From positions 1 through 64,000 of the forward strand of contig JAUCBJ010009143.1 in NCBI GenBank assembly GCA_032718475.1: a stretch of 64,000 nt of DNA. Reading direction: 5' to 3'. The notes under the pieces were generated by a model. It was not told the origin of the DNA and searched no databases. It saw nothing but the letters and a program-made list of their open reading frames with translations. This stretch comes from Nemertoderma westbladi (taxonomy: Eukaryota; Xenacoelomorpha; Nemertodermatida; Nemertodermatidae). Each line of letters starts with the position of its first letter. Position 1 is the first letter of the stretch. Positions 9,701-17,452 of the stretch are shown here, piece after piece. The position numbers and the translations under genes are program-made.

Positions 9701-11241
9701 CGTCTCATTTCTTCCTCTTCATCGCTTGACTCGGTGTCAGTCCTTAGCGCTCGCGATGGTTTGCGCGCCGAGGCCCTGACCCAAGCATCTTGTATAAATT
9801 TCTCGGCCGAATTTTCGAAGTTGGGATTATGAATATTCGGGACAGGCGTCCTTACCTGAGGTCTATGTGGTATAGTCTCCTCCGATATGCGTACTCGTTG
9901 ACTAGGCTGGACTTTATCTAACTCAGGCCTGCTGGGATTAGAATTACTTCTTACCTGGGCTGCTTCCTTTAACCGTAGGTTGCTAAGCATGTCCGTTATA
10001 GGTTGGATGTGCGGCGATATAGCTTGCGCTAAACTAGCACTTAACTCATCCCTCGTAATAAATTCCTGGCTAGGGTTCTGTTGTATAGTCGGCTCTATCT
10101 GAGTAATCCGCTGTCTCTCATATGATCCCTCTTCCGGTTTAACCCGGAAGTTCTCCGTCGAACTGGGTCGGCGCTCCGTCCGCGTATTCCAAACCCGCGG
10201 GTTCGGTTCGCCCAATACTCGTCCCGTCGGAGTTTCTCTAAACTCTTCATCGTCGTGTTCGGTGTGTAGTGGTGCGATGTTCTGATGCCGTGGATTCTGC
10301 GCGATAGGTGAAGCACTAATACCAACTGGCGTGCGATATGTAGAGAACGGTTTAGCGATCCGTGTACTCGTAATAGCTGGACCGGGTATAGGAATTCTGG
10401 TCGTCGTCGACTCGCGTATAGTCGGAGTTCTCGCTTCCTGTTCGGCCTTCTGCAGTGCGAACAGTTCTCGCAACTCAGTCCCTACACTCGCCCCACATTC
10501 TTCGATCATTCGCATCCCCTTCTCGGCGATTTCGTTCGCCTTCCTAGTCCGTTCTTCGCTCTCTAAACTTAATCTCGCACTTTCCAACTGCGCCAGTTTA
10601 CGTTCTTCTTCCTCCCTTGCTCGTCTCGCTGCGCCCTCTTCTTCCACACGCGCCTTCTCTTCATACAACGCCCGTCGCTCCCTCTCGCGCTCAAGTTCGC
10701 GCTCCTTGCGCTCGCGTTCGAGTTGGAGTTCGCGTTCTTCGCGTTGGAGTTGGAGTTCGCGTTCTTCGCGTTGGAGTTGGAGTTCGCGTTCTTCGCGTTC
10801 GCGTTGGAGTTGGAGTTCGCGTTCTTCCTGTTCGCGTTCCGCTTGTTCACGCTTACCTTTCTCTTCCAACTCTCGCAACTTTGCGTCTAACTTACGTGTG
10901 CGCTCGCGTTCCCGCTCGGCTTCCTTCCGTGCTTCCGATGCACGCAAAACTTCCGCCTGCTGTTCGTCTAGTCGGCGTCTTCTCTCCTCCGCCGAGTTGT
11001 GCGAAACAAGGGATCTAGCACATATAACCTTACCTCGCGCGTGACTAACCTGGGAATCGCCGCTGTCTCTGGATGCGTCGTCGGGTGGAGTCAACGTCCT
11101 CTGTTGAATGTTCTCCGTCGTCGGTAGCACCTGACCCGGTACCACCACTCCATTCTGCATCAGCCAGCTAGTAACTTGGTGGACTTGAAGGATTATTTCG
11201 GGAACTACGGGTACTTCTAACAGCCGTCGGGACCACGGCAC
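3745..11241 (-). CDS. Element A gag-pol polyprotein (BEL/Pao), main frame
   Basis: 2498 codons. In order: a Glu/Arg/Gln-rich coiled-coil gag region (about residues 80-215) built from RELQLQRE-like repeats; the BEL-type gag core (DUF1759-like, ~575-725); three zinc-knuckle-like Cys/His clusters (~815-895); an aspartic protease with LDTAS at ~989; reverse transcriptase with FTCDIEAMF (~1446) and YMDD (~1528); RNase H opening with LFSDASDTG (~1710); an integrase HHCC domain; an integrase core with GVDCFGP, SDKGTNF and GGSWERLV (~2200, 2266, 2313); and a DUF5641-like tail. This is the replication polyprotein that packages, copies and integrates the element. The true gag start is upstream at 11560 in another frame. 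At the 3' end one T is missing relative to A' (TTT at 3796-3798 against TTTT), which replaces the usual CLLE-type terminus. Sense-strand GGTAAG motifs are strikingly dense here. Confidence 0.95.
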   Translation of the reverse strand: MPWSRRLLEVPVVPEIILQVHQVTSWLMQNGVVVPGQVLPTTENIQQRTLTPPDDASRDSGDSQVSHARGKVICARSLVSHNSAEERRRRLDEQQAEVLRASEARKEAERERERTRKLDAKLRELEEKGKREQAEREQEERELQLQREREERELQLQREERELQLQREERELQLERERKERELERERERRALYEEKARVEEEGAARRAREEEERKLAQLESARLSLESEERTRKANEIAEKGMRMIEECGASVGTELRELFALQKAEQEARTPTIRESTTTRIPIPGPAITSTRIAKPFSTYRTPVGISASPIAQNPRHQNIAPLHTEHDDEEFRETPTGRVLGEPNPRVWNTRTERRPSSTENFRVKPEEGSYERQRITQIEPTIQQNPSQEFITRDELSASLAQAISPHIQPITDMLSNLRLKEAAQVRSNSNPSRPELDKVQPSQRVRISEETIPHRPQVRTPVPNIHNPNFENSAEKFIQDAWVRASARKPSRALRTDTESSDEEEEMRRQKSRNYKERRTDAEQVSWNHRERTRLNNPAELNHLLTRNDATLRDIGKFAARQGLPTQQPQKFMGNHKHWRTFKTYVDEQLTNSTFTPNEKFNYLLQMLHREPRAIADNFVGNERAFELAMKTLSDIYGNKTKMAQSIVEDLGKGGRITTPLELLNLANAISNALDILRTVNLPHHGDHAEVLKSVIRRLNMRYRQKWRKLENKLEGQGKVLTLQHIHDMIATDAVAEMKSNFSEENMRESKPVTGKSMVSFDDDRTTVTFNSVDRYNSSTPAFRSDSRVWSGERLDRPRLKQQELPDGFVGCQYCLLKEVRSDDHKLDSCRRFKELNSEQRRVQVRTLDTCWACLAPGHVRRQCPNSKDGCMECGRLHHKLLHADFHTPTDRYLQRNPHRKGSKEPVSIRRNTYTGIQDDGYQPGSSDEDGESSAREVTCQGFTADSSSTSARTYLSSATSEIFSVIPVKLTGDKGSKRIYVMLDTASTLSYIDEEVARAVSNFQDSEEIQIELKSMHGVGDLKGHRISVELDSLLPRDQHTRQERKALPLDGFKCLAMKGFGRQLGKVPPMSPIAQEYFDKLRIPRHQVGYRNVSMLIGAEQLIAHQIWETRPAEPHVNGPHAHRTILGWYTRVPMSYEFTGGDKPMNRYDELQPITQPPLVEPPDIDEFRRTCIDHYSDFSESDEELIPDNVRLSEPLHNDRTDSEPEDYCYQTRGSGSAAHATYLTNVLTYTDIVEGQVAKYRDLDIFQYSEEELQKELIRQDLETGARTVEWLDRDAMEPGGYDLAMSTDEKRSLEMMEDTIRLLPTGHFEVGMLWRRQPPKLENNYSLALKRLNGVRARLLKNPDIREKYCAQINNYFAKGFAGKVEDPDLVTDQTYYLPHHYVTHPDKPDKVRVVNDCAAVYRGMSLNSELMDGPNLNNYLIGILLRFRQRRFAFTCDIEAMFHQVRACKADQDSLCFLWYENEDLSGPVVTYQMYVRIFGARDSPNGTLFVLKKTATAQIGKYSVEVIESILRNFYMDDGLVSKDTAEQAIEVAHGLQECLATGGFPLTKFTTNSEALLESFPVKDRGSGDIELGVEPIPMARVLGLAWNPNSDKFQVRVRFEPSSPDKVLTKRICLSTLSRLFDPMNFISPVILQARACMRKIWLSDVEWDEPISPIHAKQWREWEAELHLLKNIDVPRSYFPNQLVFPADLELHLFSDASDTGFGMVAYLRREVSQDKFETAFVTSRSKTMPVKYMTVPRAELQAAVVSVEVSKQITEELDTTLTLFYWTDASLVLVYIAADNIALKTFVANRRAQIVDFSTKEQWRHCPGVLNPADITSRGAMPAEFCQEESQEFWLHGPDFLTRTQEHWPERLKIVTNPMPEDAEVKVEKVSKSKSKAKLKSLERPEESLERPEESLERPGDLSDQQTYVTTRSGRVSYDVKPPLQTKPESQLVSDRQKMTDKMESLVSKPAGLDSKLPLTSGQPSLALEPCSIYDKLLNSSASWLTICKRTAWLSRYILYLCLKHSKHLRERTSTNSERIRKLKQPLTEDEIDQAELKHLKHYQMCAFPKEFHLLSAQRPVLYKPLRKWSPLIHKGLICHRSRIQTVDINSQFRFPVIIPSHPIELQRAILWDIHKRLHHAGKLHCLSAARQRFILLQPSRAVGTMYDACLVCKRVNARVLEQEMAELPEARVQAYDPPFTNTGVDCFGPIEAKSGRLTHKRWGLLLTCMASRAIHIERVADMSTKSLLLALKRFMARRGLVKAFYSDKGTNFVGGNSELNAAHKAAQNKEISAALLPQRVEWRFNTPESPWRGGSWERLVRSVKQAIAKTLPVNKQLTDDELVTAFIEIEHTLNSRPIAMLPDGVALTPNHLLMQSPAFLVPASEPISADLYSRKSWKVTQFVAYTFWEYWREYYLPTISTRTKWYKTVRSLQRGDYVLITEPIVKRKYWETGVILHTHPDVQNIVRTVTVKIRCKCPHPKKCKLMVYTPWTDRSKILCY
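5331..5348. repeat. A-family dispersed palindrome, site 4
   Basis: CCAAACCCGCAGGTTTGG within pol between RNase H and integrase, translated in the frame KPAGL. The matching site in A' is at 63803. Confidence 0.88.
7568..7585. repeat. A-family dispersed palindrome, site 5
   Basis: CCAGACCCACGGGTCTGA in the protease-RT linker of pol. Both arms carry the matching substitution (AAAC to AGAC and GTTT to GTCT), so the dyad is preserved. Frame is QTRGSG. Confidence 0.85.
10189..10206. repeat. A-family dispersed palindrome, site 6
   Basis: CCAAACCCGCGGGTTCGG in gag, read in the third possible frame as NPRVW. Confidence 0.85.
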
Positions 11242-11560
11242 TTACCATACCCACAGGTCTGGAAACCGGGCTCCGGGCTCTCGCTTCTGCTACACTACCC
11301 TCCCTATCACTCACCTCTGTCCGGGTTGCTGTACAATCCTTCCTTACAGTAGCGGTAGGGGATCCTAATACTATTACCTGAGGCTGCTGTTCTTCCTCAC
11401 TGGTCACTGTCTCATCCTCCTGTTCACTTACGTCAGCGTCGCTCGCTGCGTCGTCATAGTCGGCATTGTCGTCAACAGTAATATTTACGCTATCGTCAGT
11501 CGGCGGTCCAGCCGCCGTCTCATAGCTGTCCTCTAGTGCCTCCTTGTCTGAGACACTCAT
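11168..11560 (-). CDS. Element A gag N-terminus (separate frame)
   Basis: 130 codons starting MSVSDKE, resembling the MSD starts of the gag genes of B (49415) and C (29593). The chain is acidic and Asp/Glu-rich, then Ser/Arg-rich. It overlaps the main gag-pol frame by 74 bases, and moving into that frame needs a +1 change between about 11241 and 11168. The overlap opens at a minus-strand GGTAAGT whose TAA is the stop that bounds the main frame upstream. Possible explanations are a single-base indel in this copy, a programmed +1 shift, or an intron using that donor. I favour an indel because this copy has other damage. Confidence 0.75.
   Translation of the reverse strand: MSVSDKEALEDSYETAAGPPTDDSVNITVDDNADYDDAASDADVSEQEDETVTSEEEQQPQVIVLGSPTATVRKDCTATRTEVSDREGSVAEARARSPVSRPVGMVSAVVPTAVRSTRSSRNNPSSPPSY
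11245..11262. repeat. A-family dispersed palindrome, site 7
   Basis: CCATACCCACAGGTCTGG, the most diverged copy. It lies at the gag frame change, overlaps a minus-strand GGTAAGT, and is read as RPVGM. Confidence 0.65.
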
Positions 11561-12683
11561 AGTCTAAATAATGTTTGCCTTCCGGCAAAATATCTCGCAA
11601 AAGTTCGAGATATAATTATAATTTAACCGAAATACGGTCAAATTAATTGTCAAATAATCAGTTGGTCCAAATGTCAAATAAATTCGCAATGCAATATTGT
11701 GAATTTAATGGGGTATAGTTATAGCAAATACTAGCACAATATTTAAACAAAAATATTATTATATAGCTACTATAGCATTAAATACCGGTATAGCACAAAT
11801 AACTTTGAATCTAATACAAAATATTCAAAATAAACTTGCCACCCGAATATTTCTAATTTTATATAGCTCTAATCAACGTAATTTTAATTTCAAATATTAT
11901 ATGTATCCACTAGCGCGTGGCTACATCTTCGGGTTGCGACTCTCTCTAACTCTCTCTCTAACTTGAGCGATTCAAAAAACCATGGCCGGCTAAACCTAAA
12001 TATCCTAACTAATAAATTGAGTTCAGCTTCGCAGTTAAACAACCGATAATTTTTACTGCTTCCACAAACACTATGGTGCCAACAGAACAACTAACCTTGT
12101 TTGCTGTGAGATTCCACGTCCGCGTCCAAAGATTCAGGCCCTTCGCTGATTGCAAACCGAACCCGCAGACCCACACGAACCCCAAACTCAGAAGTTCCGT
12201 CTTGCCATGTATCTCCAGATGGTATAAAATAACTAAGCGGTTACCTAACATACCAGTACAAAACTCTAGAATTTTACAAATAATTTTGACCGAAACTGAA
12301 TTCTCGCAAACCTAGCTAAAATTTTCAAAAAACTTACTAATTACAATTTGCCCTAAGGCCTAAGGAACTGCTGTATTCGCAATTAGTAAAAACGCACTAC
12401 CGTACATCCACTGTATGCAGTACAGTAAGTAAAACAGTACACCAACCTAACAGCCTAATTGATACTGTGTGTGTGGTACGGCAAACAAATGTCCTTCTAC
12501 CGTACGCAGTAACAGCAATCAGCCTAATGTACTACTGTACTATCGTACGCAACCAGTGAATACAGTAATCTAAACTAGCCTAAAAATACACTCTCTGTCC
12601 TACTATACGCAGTACAGTGCCTAATACAGTAATCTAATTTGTATTTACTGTACGCAGTACAGCAAGCAAATCACGTGCTTTAC
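11561..12683 (-). other. Element A leader between 5' LTR and gag
   Basis: 1.1 kb non-coding leader, AT-rich next to gag. From about 12395 to 12670 it holds about five copies of a short quasi-palindrome around CTGTACGCAGTACAG (clearest near 12410, 12499, 12601 and 12645). A primer-binding site should follow the LTR at 12683 on the minus strand; no tRNA match could be recognised. Confidence 0.7.
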
Positions 12684-14798
12684 TGTTAAACAAACTACCC
12701 CGGCCTAACCAATAAAGACACAAAACTGCTCTATTTATTAGACAGGGCAATCAGGAGCGTATTATTGCTAATGTGAGGGGCTGCTAAATACAAAACCACT
12801 ACTTACCGTTAGATGGCGCTAACCTGCCGTCCGCTAATATGTTTTACTAATTTTCTACGGCTCCTGCTAATTTCTTGTTCCTTTCTCTACCAATTACTCG
12901 ATAGAGAGCTAACTGTTCGAATATATGAGCCACGCGGGAATAACCAAAACAACAAACCCGAATCGGCTCCCTAAGCTGACTTAAAACGAGTGTGAGAGGT
13001 TTTACACTCAGAGTATATTCTTACGCCTAATCTTACTGTTAAAGTACGCCAATGCCTACGTCTTTTCTAATCGCGAATACTGGGGGTTCCCTAACGGAAT
13101 GTGTGAATGCGAGAATATTTAAAATAATCGAAGTGGTACAGTGTTTATTAGGGCTAATACCTATAGTGGGACTAAACTTGTCTGCGGCTGGCTTTAGGCC
13201 AGCAAATTACTAATGCGTTTTGCGTACTGAATACTGCTATCTAGCTTATTGCCCGCTAATTCAAATAACCGCTCAGCGTGAATAGTTTACGGTACTCTAA
13301 TTATTACCTTAGCTACTCTCCGCTATGCTGCGTACTAATTCTTAATTTTACTAATTAATTACAGTCACAAATATGTAACAGCCTAAAATACTGTATTACT
13401 TTGACCTAATCAGTAATTATTTACAGTAAACTAAGAGATAGAAATCAATCAAAGGGAAAAGAGCGCCTATCTAAGCATTCGTAATCTTAGGCACACTTTA
13501 GTAACACACCAATCAGCGTCAGCAATCACAGCTCGCAATGCGCGATTCACAATTGTACAATCCGCAATGCACGCAATTCGCAATTACACAGCACAATATA
13601 ATAATTCGCAATACATGCAATTCGCAATTGTAAAGCACGCAGACCTCTCCCGGGTACATCTAGGCTTCCTAACTAACCCAATTCCTGCCCCCCTAATACT
13701 AAATAGAGACAAAACCTGGATCATCAGCCCCCTAATTACTGTACCAGCGAGCTGCCCCCACGCTACAATGCAAATTGCCCGACCGCAACGGTGACCCCCC
13801 GCCAGCGTTGCTCGCCTTTGAATCCTCCGCTCCCTTCGTCGCTAACCCCCCGATGTGCCCACCGCCCACTGGCGCCTTAGCCCTCCATTATGCTAATAGC
13901 TACCGTAGCGGCGCATGCAAATCACAAAGTCTGACAGTCTCAGAAATCCCTTAGGATTATTGCGCAGAAAGGAATCACATAGAACCATTAATCAAAAGGT
14001 AGAAATCATAGTTCCAGTTGTAATTTGCAGTAATCGAAGGAATTAATTGAGAAACACAATCAAGAGTAATCGCACTAGCAAAGCATTTTGAGATATTAAT
14101 CGAAAATAGCAAATTGCAGAAATACGCTAAAATATCCGTAAAAATGAATATAGACAGCTCAGCAAGTACAAGGGTGATAGCAGATCATGTGAGGTGTCAT
14201 GTGAGGCTCTACCGGCACACCGCCAATTTATAGGTGATCCGGATGGGGTGATGCAATAGGGTGACTCAATCGCTCTCCTATTGGCTCTCCAGTCCGTGCT
14301 AGCATTAGACCAACCTGGAAGCAGTTAGTCCAATAAGGAGGCCGGATTGTAGCCCTATTGCCTGCCCAAACCTCAAATTATTACCATATATGGTAATGGT
14401 TCACGTCCCTGGCTGCTGAGTGGCCAGGACAGCGTCCCTATATGCTAGCCCTATCGATGCTAATATCAGCAAGCACAAAATCCAGGGTCCGAATAAACTC
14501 GCTACCCTGGAACTATCTACATATATCCTAATACAAAATTACGTAGGTAGGGCTACATACTATACAAAATGGATGGATTCAAATATATGGGCGTTTTCGA
14601 TTTCCCTATCTAAATACCACTGCGTTATTATGCCTTATCTAAAATATTATGCTGCACAACGGACTAATATTACGTACAGTATAACGGACTAATATTGCAT
14701 ACTGCATAACGGACTAATATTGCGTACAGTATAACGGACTAATATATTATACTGCATAATGACTAATATATGTGGATACAGCGCCATATACCGTAACA
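12684..14798 (-). repeat. 5' LTR of element A
   Basis: 2115 bp. The right end (GTAACA at 14798) is fixed by comparison with 1-963. The left end is placed at TGTTAAAC because homology with the second A-family LTR stops there too (TGTTGAAC at 53971), giving copies of 2115 and 2119 bp. Ends on the minus strand are TGTTAC and TAACA. Exceptionally long for BEL/Pao. Contains the CArG palindrome, CCAAT and TATA-like elements listed separately. Confidence 0.85.
14227..14393 (-). promoter_or_regulatory. Candidate Pol II promoter in the 5' LTR of element A
   Basis: On the minus strand, 5' to 3': CArG box CCATATATGG (14393-14384), an inverted CCAAT near 14328, CCAAT (14284-14280) and TATAAA (14232-14227). 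CCAAT lies about 50 bp before the TATA box, a normal spacing. All elements are conserved in the LTR copies at 53971-56089 and 56434-57211. Transcription would then start near 14200. Inferred from motifs only. Confidence 0.5.
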
Positions 14799-15056
14799 CT
14801 GACAGATAGGACTGTAATGTAAGTCTATTACAAACCAAGTACATCCCTGTGTACTGGAGCACTGCAGTACCAAACTGCAGAAAGGATACACTAAACCGGT
14901 CAGTAACGCCTGACTCCCGAGCCCCAGTAATGCAGTGTAGTTCGGTGTTACTGACCGGTTTAGTGTATCCTTTCTGCAGTTTGGTACTGCAGTGCTCCAG
15001 TACACAGGGATGTACTTGGTTTGTAATAGACTTACATTACAGTCCTATCTGTCAGT
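14798..15056. repeat. Perfect 110-bp inverted repeat with 39-bp spacer
   Basis: Arms 14798-14907 and 14947-15056 are exact reverse complements over all 110 bases; the spacer is 14908-14946. The outer end coincides with the last base of the element A LTR. It contains no gene: the similar short reading frames on both strands are the same sequence read twice. It could be a foldback or MITE-like element, a hairpin-RNA locus, or an assembly snapback artefact. Confidence 0.9.
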
Positions 15057-15300
15057 CTGTAGGTGGGTGGAGTTGCTCGGTTTCATATAATTTAAATTAG
15101 TTGTTTAGTGCAGTTAGCTAGGTAGTACATTAGTTATATTTGAGAAAGTTTAGTAGTTTTTTTTTTTTAGTTCAGTAGTCTATAGTTTAGTAGTGCTTTA
15201 GTTTATTTGATAAAGATTATGTAATATAATCGAAAATTTATAAACTTTTTAGCGTTTTACCATTTGGGAGTTAGTTCCGGCAGCGGCAGAACAATTAAGT
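15057..15300. other. Unrecognised AT-rich stretch
   Basis: No gene or known repeat seen. It has many TTTAGTAG/AGTTTAG-like words and a long T run near 15158. Confidence 0.5.
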
Positions 15301-15371
15301 AAATATATATATATATATATATATATGTATACATACACACACACACCCCCACACACACACACACACACACA
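15301..15371. repeat. (AT)n then (AC)n microsatellite
   Basis: About 25 bp of AT dinucleotides followed by about 40 bp of AC, with one C-rich interruption. Confidence 0.95.
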
Positions 15372-15419
15372 TTGACTGAATATATATATGCTTTATTTTA
15401 ATATACATAATGATATATA

Positions 15420-17452
15420 GGTGACCCCGCGCCCGAGCAGAAACATTAACCATCCACGTGGCTATTACGTGGCCTATATGTAATAAATATATACGTGACC
15501 CCGCGCCGTGGCTGTTAGATGACCTGTAGTCACCTTCCTTCCAAAGTATCCAATATATAGGTGACCCCGCGCCCGGGTGGAAACATTGACCAGTGCCGTG
15601 GCTGTTAGATGACCTGTAGTCACCTTCCTTCCAAAGTATCCGGAAACATTGACCAGTGCCGTGGCTGTTAGATGACCTGTAGTCACCTTCCTTACAAAGT
15701 ATCCGGAAACATTGACCAGTGCCGTGGCTGTTAGATGACCTGTAGTCACCTTCCTTCCAAAGTATCCGGAAACATTGACCAGTGCCGTGGCTGTTAGATG
15801 ACCTGTAGTCACCTTCCTTCCAAAGTATCCGGAAACATTGACCAGTGCCGTGGCTGTTAGATGACCTGTAGTCACCTTCCTTCCAAAGTATCCGGAAACA
15901 TTGACCAGTGCCGTGGCTGTTAGATGACCTGTAGTCACCTTCCTTCCAAAGTATCCGGAAACATTGACCAGTGCCGTGGCTGTTAGATGACCTGTAGTCA
16001 CCTTCCTTCCAAAGTATCCGGAAACATTGACCAGTGCCGTGGCTGTTAGATGACCTGTAGTCACCTTCCTTCCAAAGTATCCGGAAACATTGACCAGTGC
16101 CGTGGCTGTTAGATGACCTGTAGTCACCATCCTTCCAAAGTATCCGGAAACATTGACCAGTGCCGTGGCTGTTAGATGACCTGTAGTCACCTTCCTTCCA
16201 AAGTATCCGGAAACATTGACCAGTGCCGTGGCTGTTAGATGACCTGTAGTCACCTTCCTTCCAAAGTATCCGGAAACATTGACCAGTGCCGTGGCTGTTA
16301 GATGACCTGTAGTCACCTTCCTTCCAAAGTATCCGGAAACATTGACCAGTGCCGTGGCTGTTAGATGACCTGTAGTCACCTTCCTTCCAAAGTATCCGGA
16401 AACATTGACCAGTGCCGTGGCTGTTAGATGACCTGTAGTCACCTTCCTTCCAAAGTATCCACTACGGACCCCGCGCCCGGGTGGAAACATTGACCAGTGC
16501 CGTGGCTGTTAGATGACCTGTAGTCACCTTCCTTCCAAAGTATCCGGAAACATTGACCAGTGCCGTGGCTGTTAGATGACCTGTAGTCACCTTCCTTCCA
16601 AAGTATCCGGAAACATTGACCAGTGCCGTGGCTGTTAGATGACCTGTAGTCACCTTCCTTCCAAAGTATCCGGAAACATTGACCAGTACCGTGGCTGTTA
16701 GATGACCTGTAGTCACCTTCCTTCCAAAGTATCCGGAAACATTGACCAGTGCCGTGGCTGTTAGATGACCTGTAGTCACCTTCCTTCCAAAGTATCCGGA
16801 AACATTGACCAGTGCCGTGGCTGTTAGATGACCTGTAGTCACCTTCCTTCCAAAGTATCCGGAAACATTGACCAGTGCCGTGGCTGTTAGATGACCTGTA
16901 GTCACCTTCCTTCCAAAGTATCCACGAGTGAACGGCCCGCGCCCGGGTGGAAACATTGACCAGTGCCGTGGCTGTTAGATGACCTGTAGTCACCTTCCTT
17001 CCAAAGTATCCGGAAACATTGACCAGTGCCGTGGCTGTTAGATGACCTGTAGTCACCTTCCTTCCAAAGTATCCGGAAACATTGACCAGTGCCGTGGCTG
17101 TTAGATGACCTGTAGTCACCTTCCTTCCAAAGTATCCGGAAACATTGACCAGTGCCGTGGCTGTTAGATGACCTGGAGTCACCTTCCTTCCAAAGTATCC
17201 GGAAACATTGACCAGTGCCGTGGCTGTTAGATGACCTGTAGTCACCTTCCTTCCAAAGTATCCGGAAACATTGACCAGTGCCGTGGCTGTTAGATGACCT
17301 GTAGTCACCTTCCTTCCAAAGTATCCGGAAACATTGACCAGTGCCGTGGCTGTTAGATGACCTGTAGTCACCTTCCTTCCAAAGTATCCGGAAACATTGA
17401 CCAGTGCCGTGGCTGTTAGATGACCTGTAGTCACCTTCCTTCCAAAGTATCC
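15420..17452. repeat. 63-bp satellite array, 29 units in three blocks
   Basis: Units start GGAAACATTGACCAGTGCCG and end CCAAAGTATCC. Three uninterrupted blocks hold exactly 14 (15579-16460), 7 (16483-16923) and 8 (16949-17452) units. Each block is preceded by a short GC-rich header ending GCGCCCGGGTGG. Only about four single-base variants are visible (for example near 15691, 16128, 16687 and 17176), so the array expanded or was homogenised recently. As 63 is a multiple of three, long repetitive open frames appear on the minus strand; I do not regard these as genes. Confidence 0.95.

Larger units (their letters stand above)
1..14798 (-). mobile_element. BEL/Pao LTR retrotransposon, element A (3' LTR truncated by window)
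   Basis: Read on the minus strand the order is 5' LTR (12684-14798), leader, gag-pol, spacer, decayed ORF3, 3' LTR (1-963, continuing beyond the window). The parts of the two LTRs that can be compared (1-963 against 13837-14798) differ at fewer than about ten positions by eye, so the insertion is young. Despite that, the copy is damaged: a +1 frame change in gag, a one-base loss near the pol terminus and large deletions in ORF3. It was therefore probably mobilised in trans. Target duplication cannot be checked because the left flank is missing. Confidence 0.93.

Noticed and set aside
10331-11044. Ser/Arg-rich plus-strand open frame resembling an SR protein
   Set aside because: Antisense shadow of the RELQLQRE coiled coil in element A gag.
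11168-11246. A gag intron starting at the GGTAAGT near 11246
   Set aside because: No acceptor could be picked that joins the frames convincingly, and a one-base indel explains the change more simply. Kept only as an alternative.
14763-15100. Two similar small proteins on opposite strands
   Set aside because: They are the same sequence read from the two arms of the 110-bp inverted repeat.
15579-17452. Possible CRISPR array
   Set aside because: The units are directly adjacent with no unique spacers, the genome is eukaryotic, and no cas gene is present.
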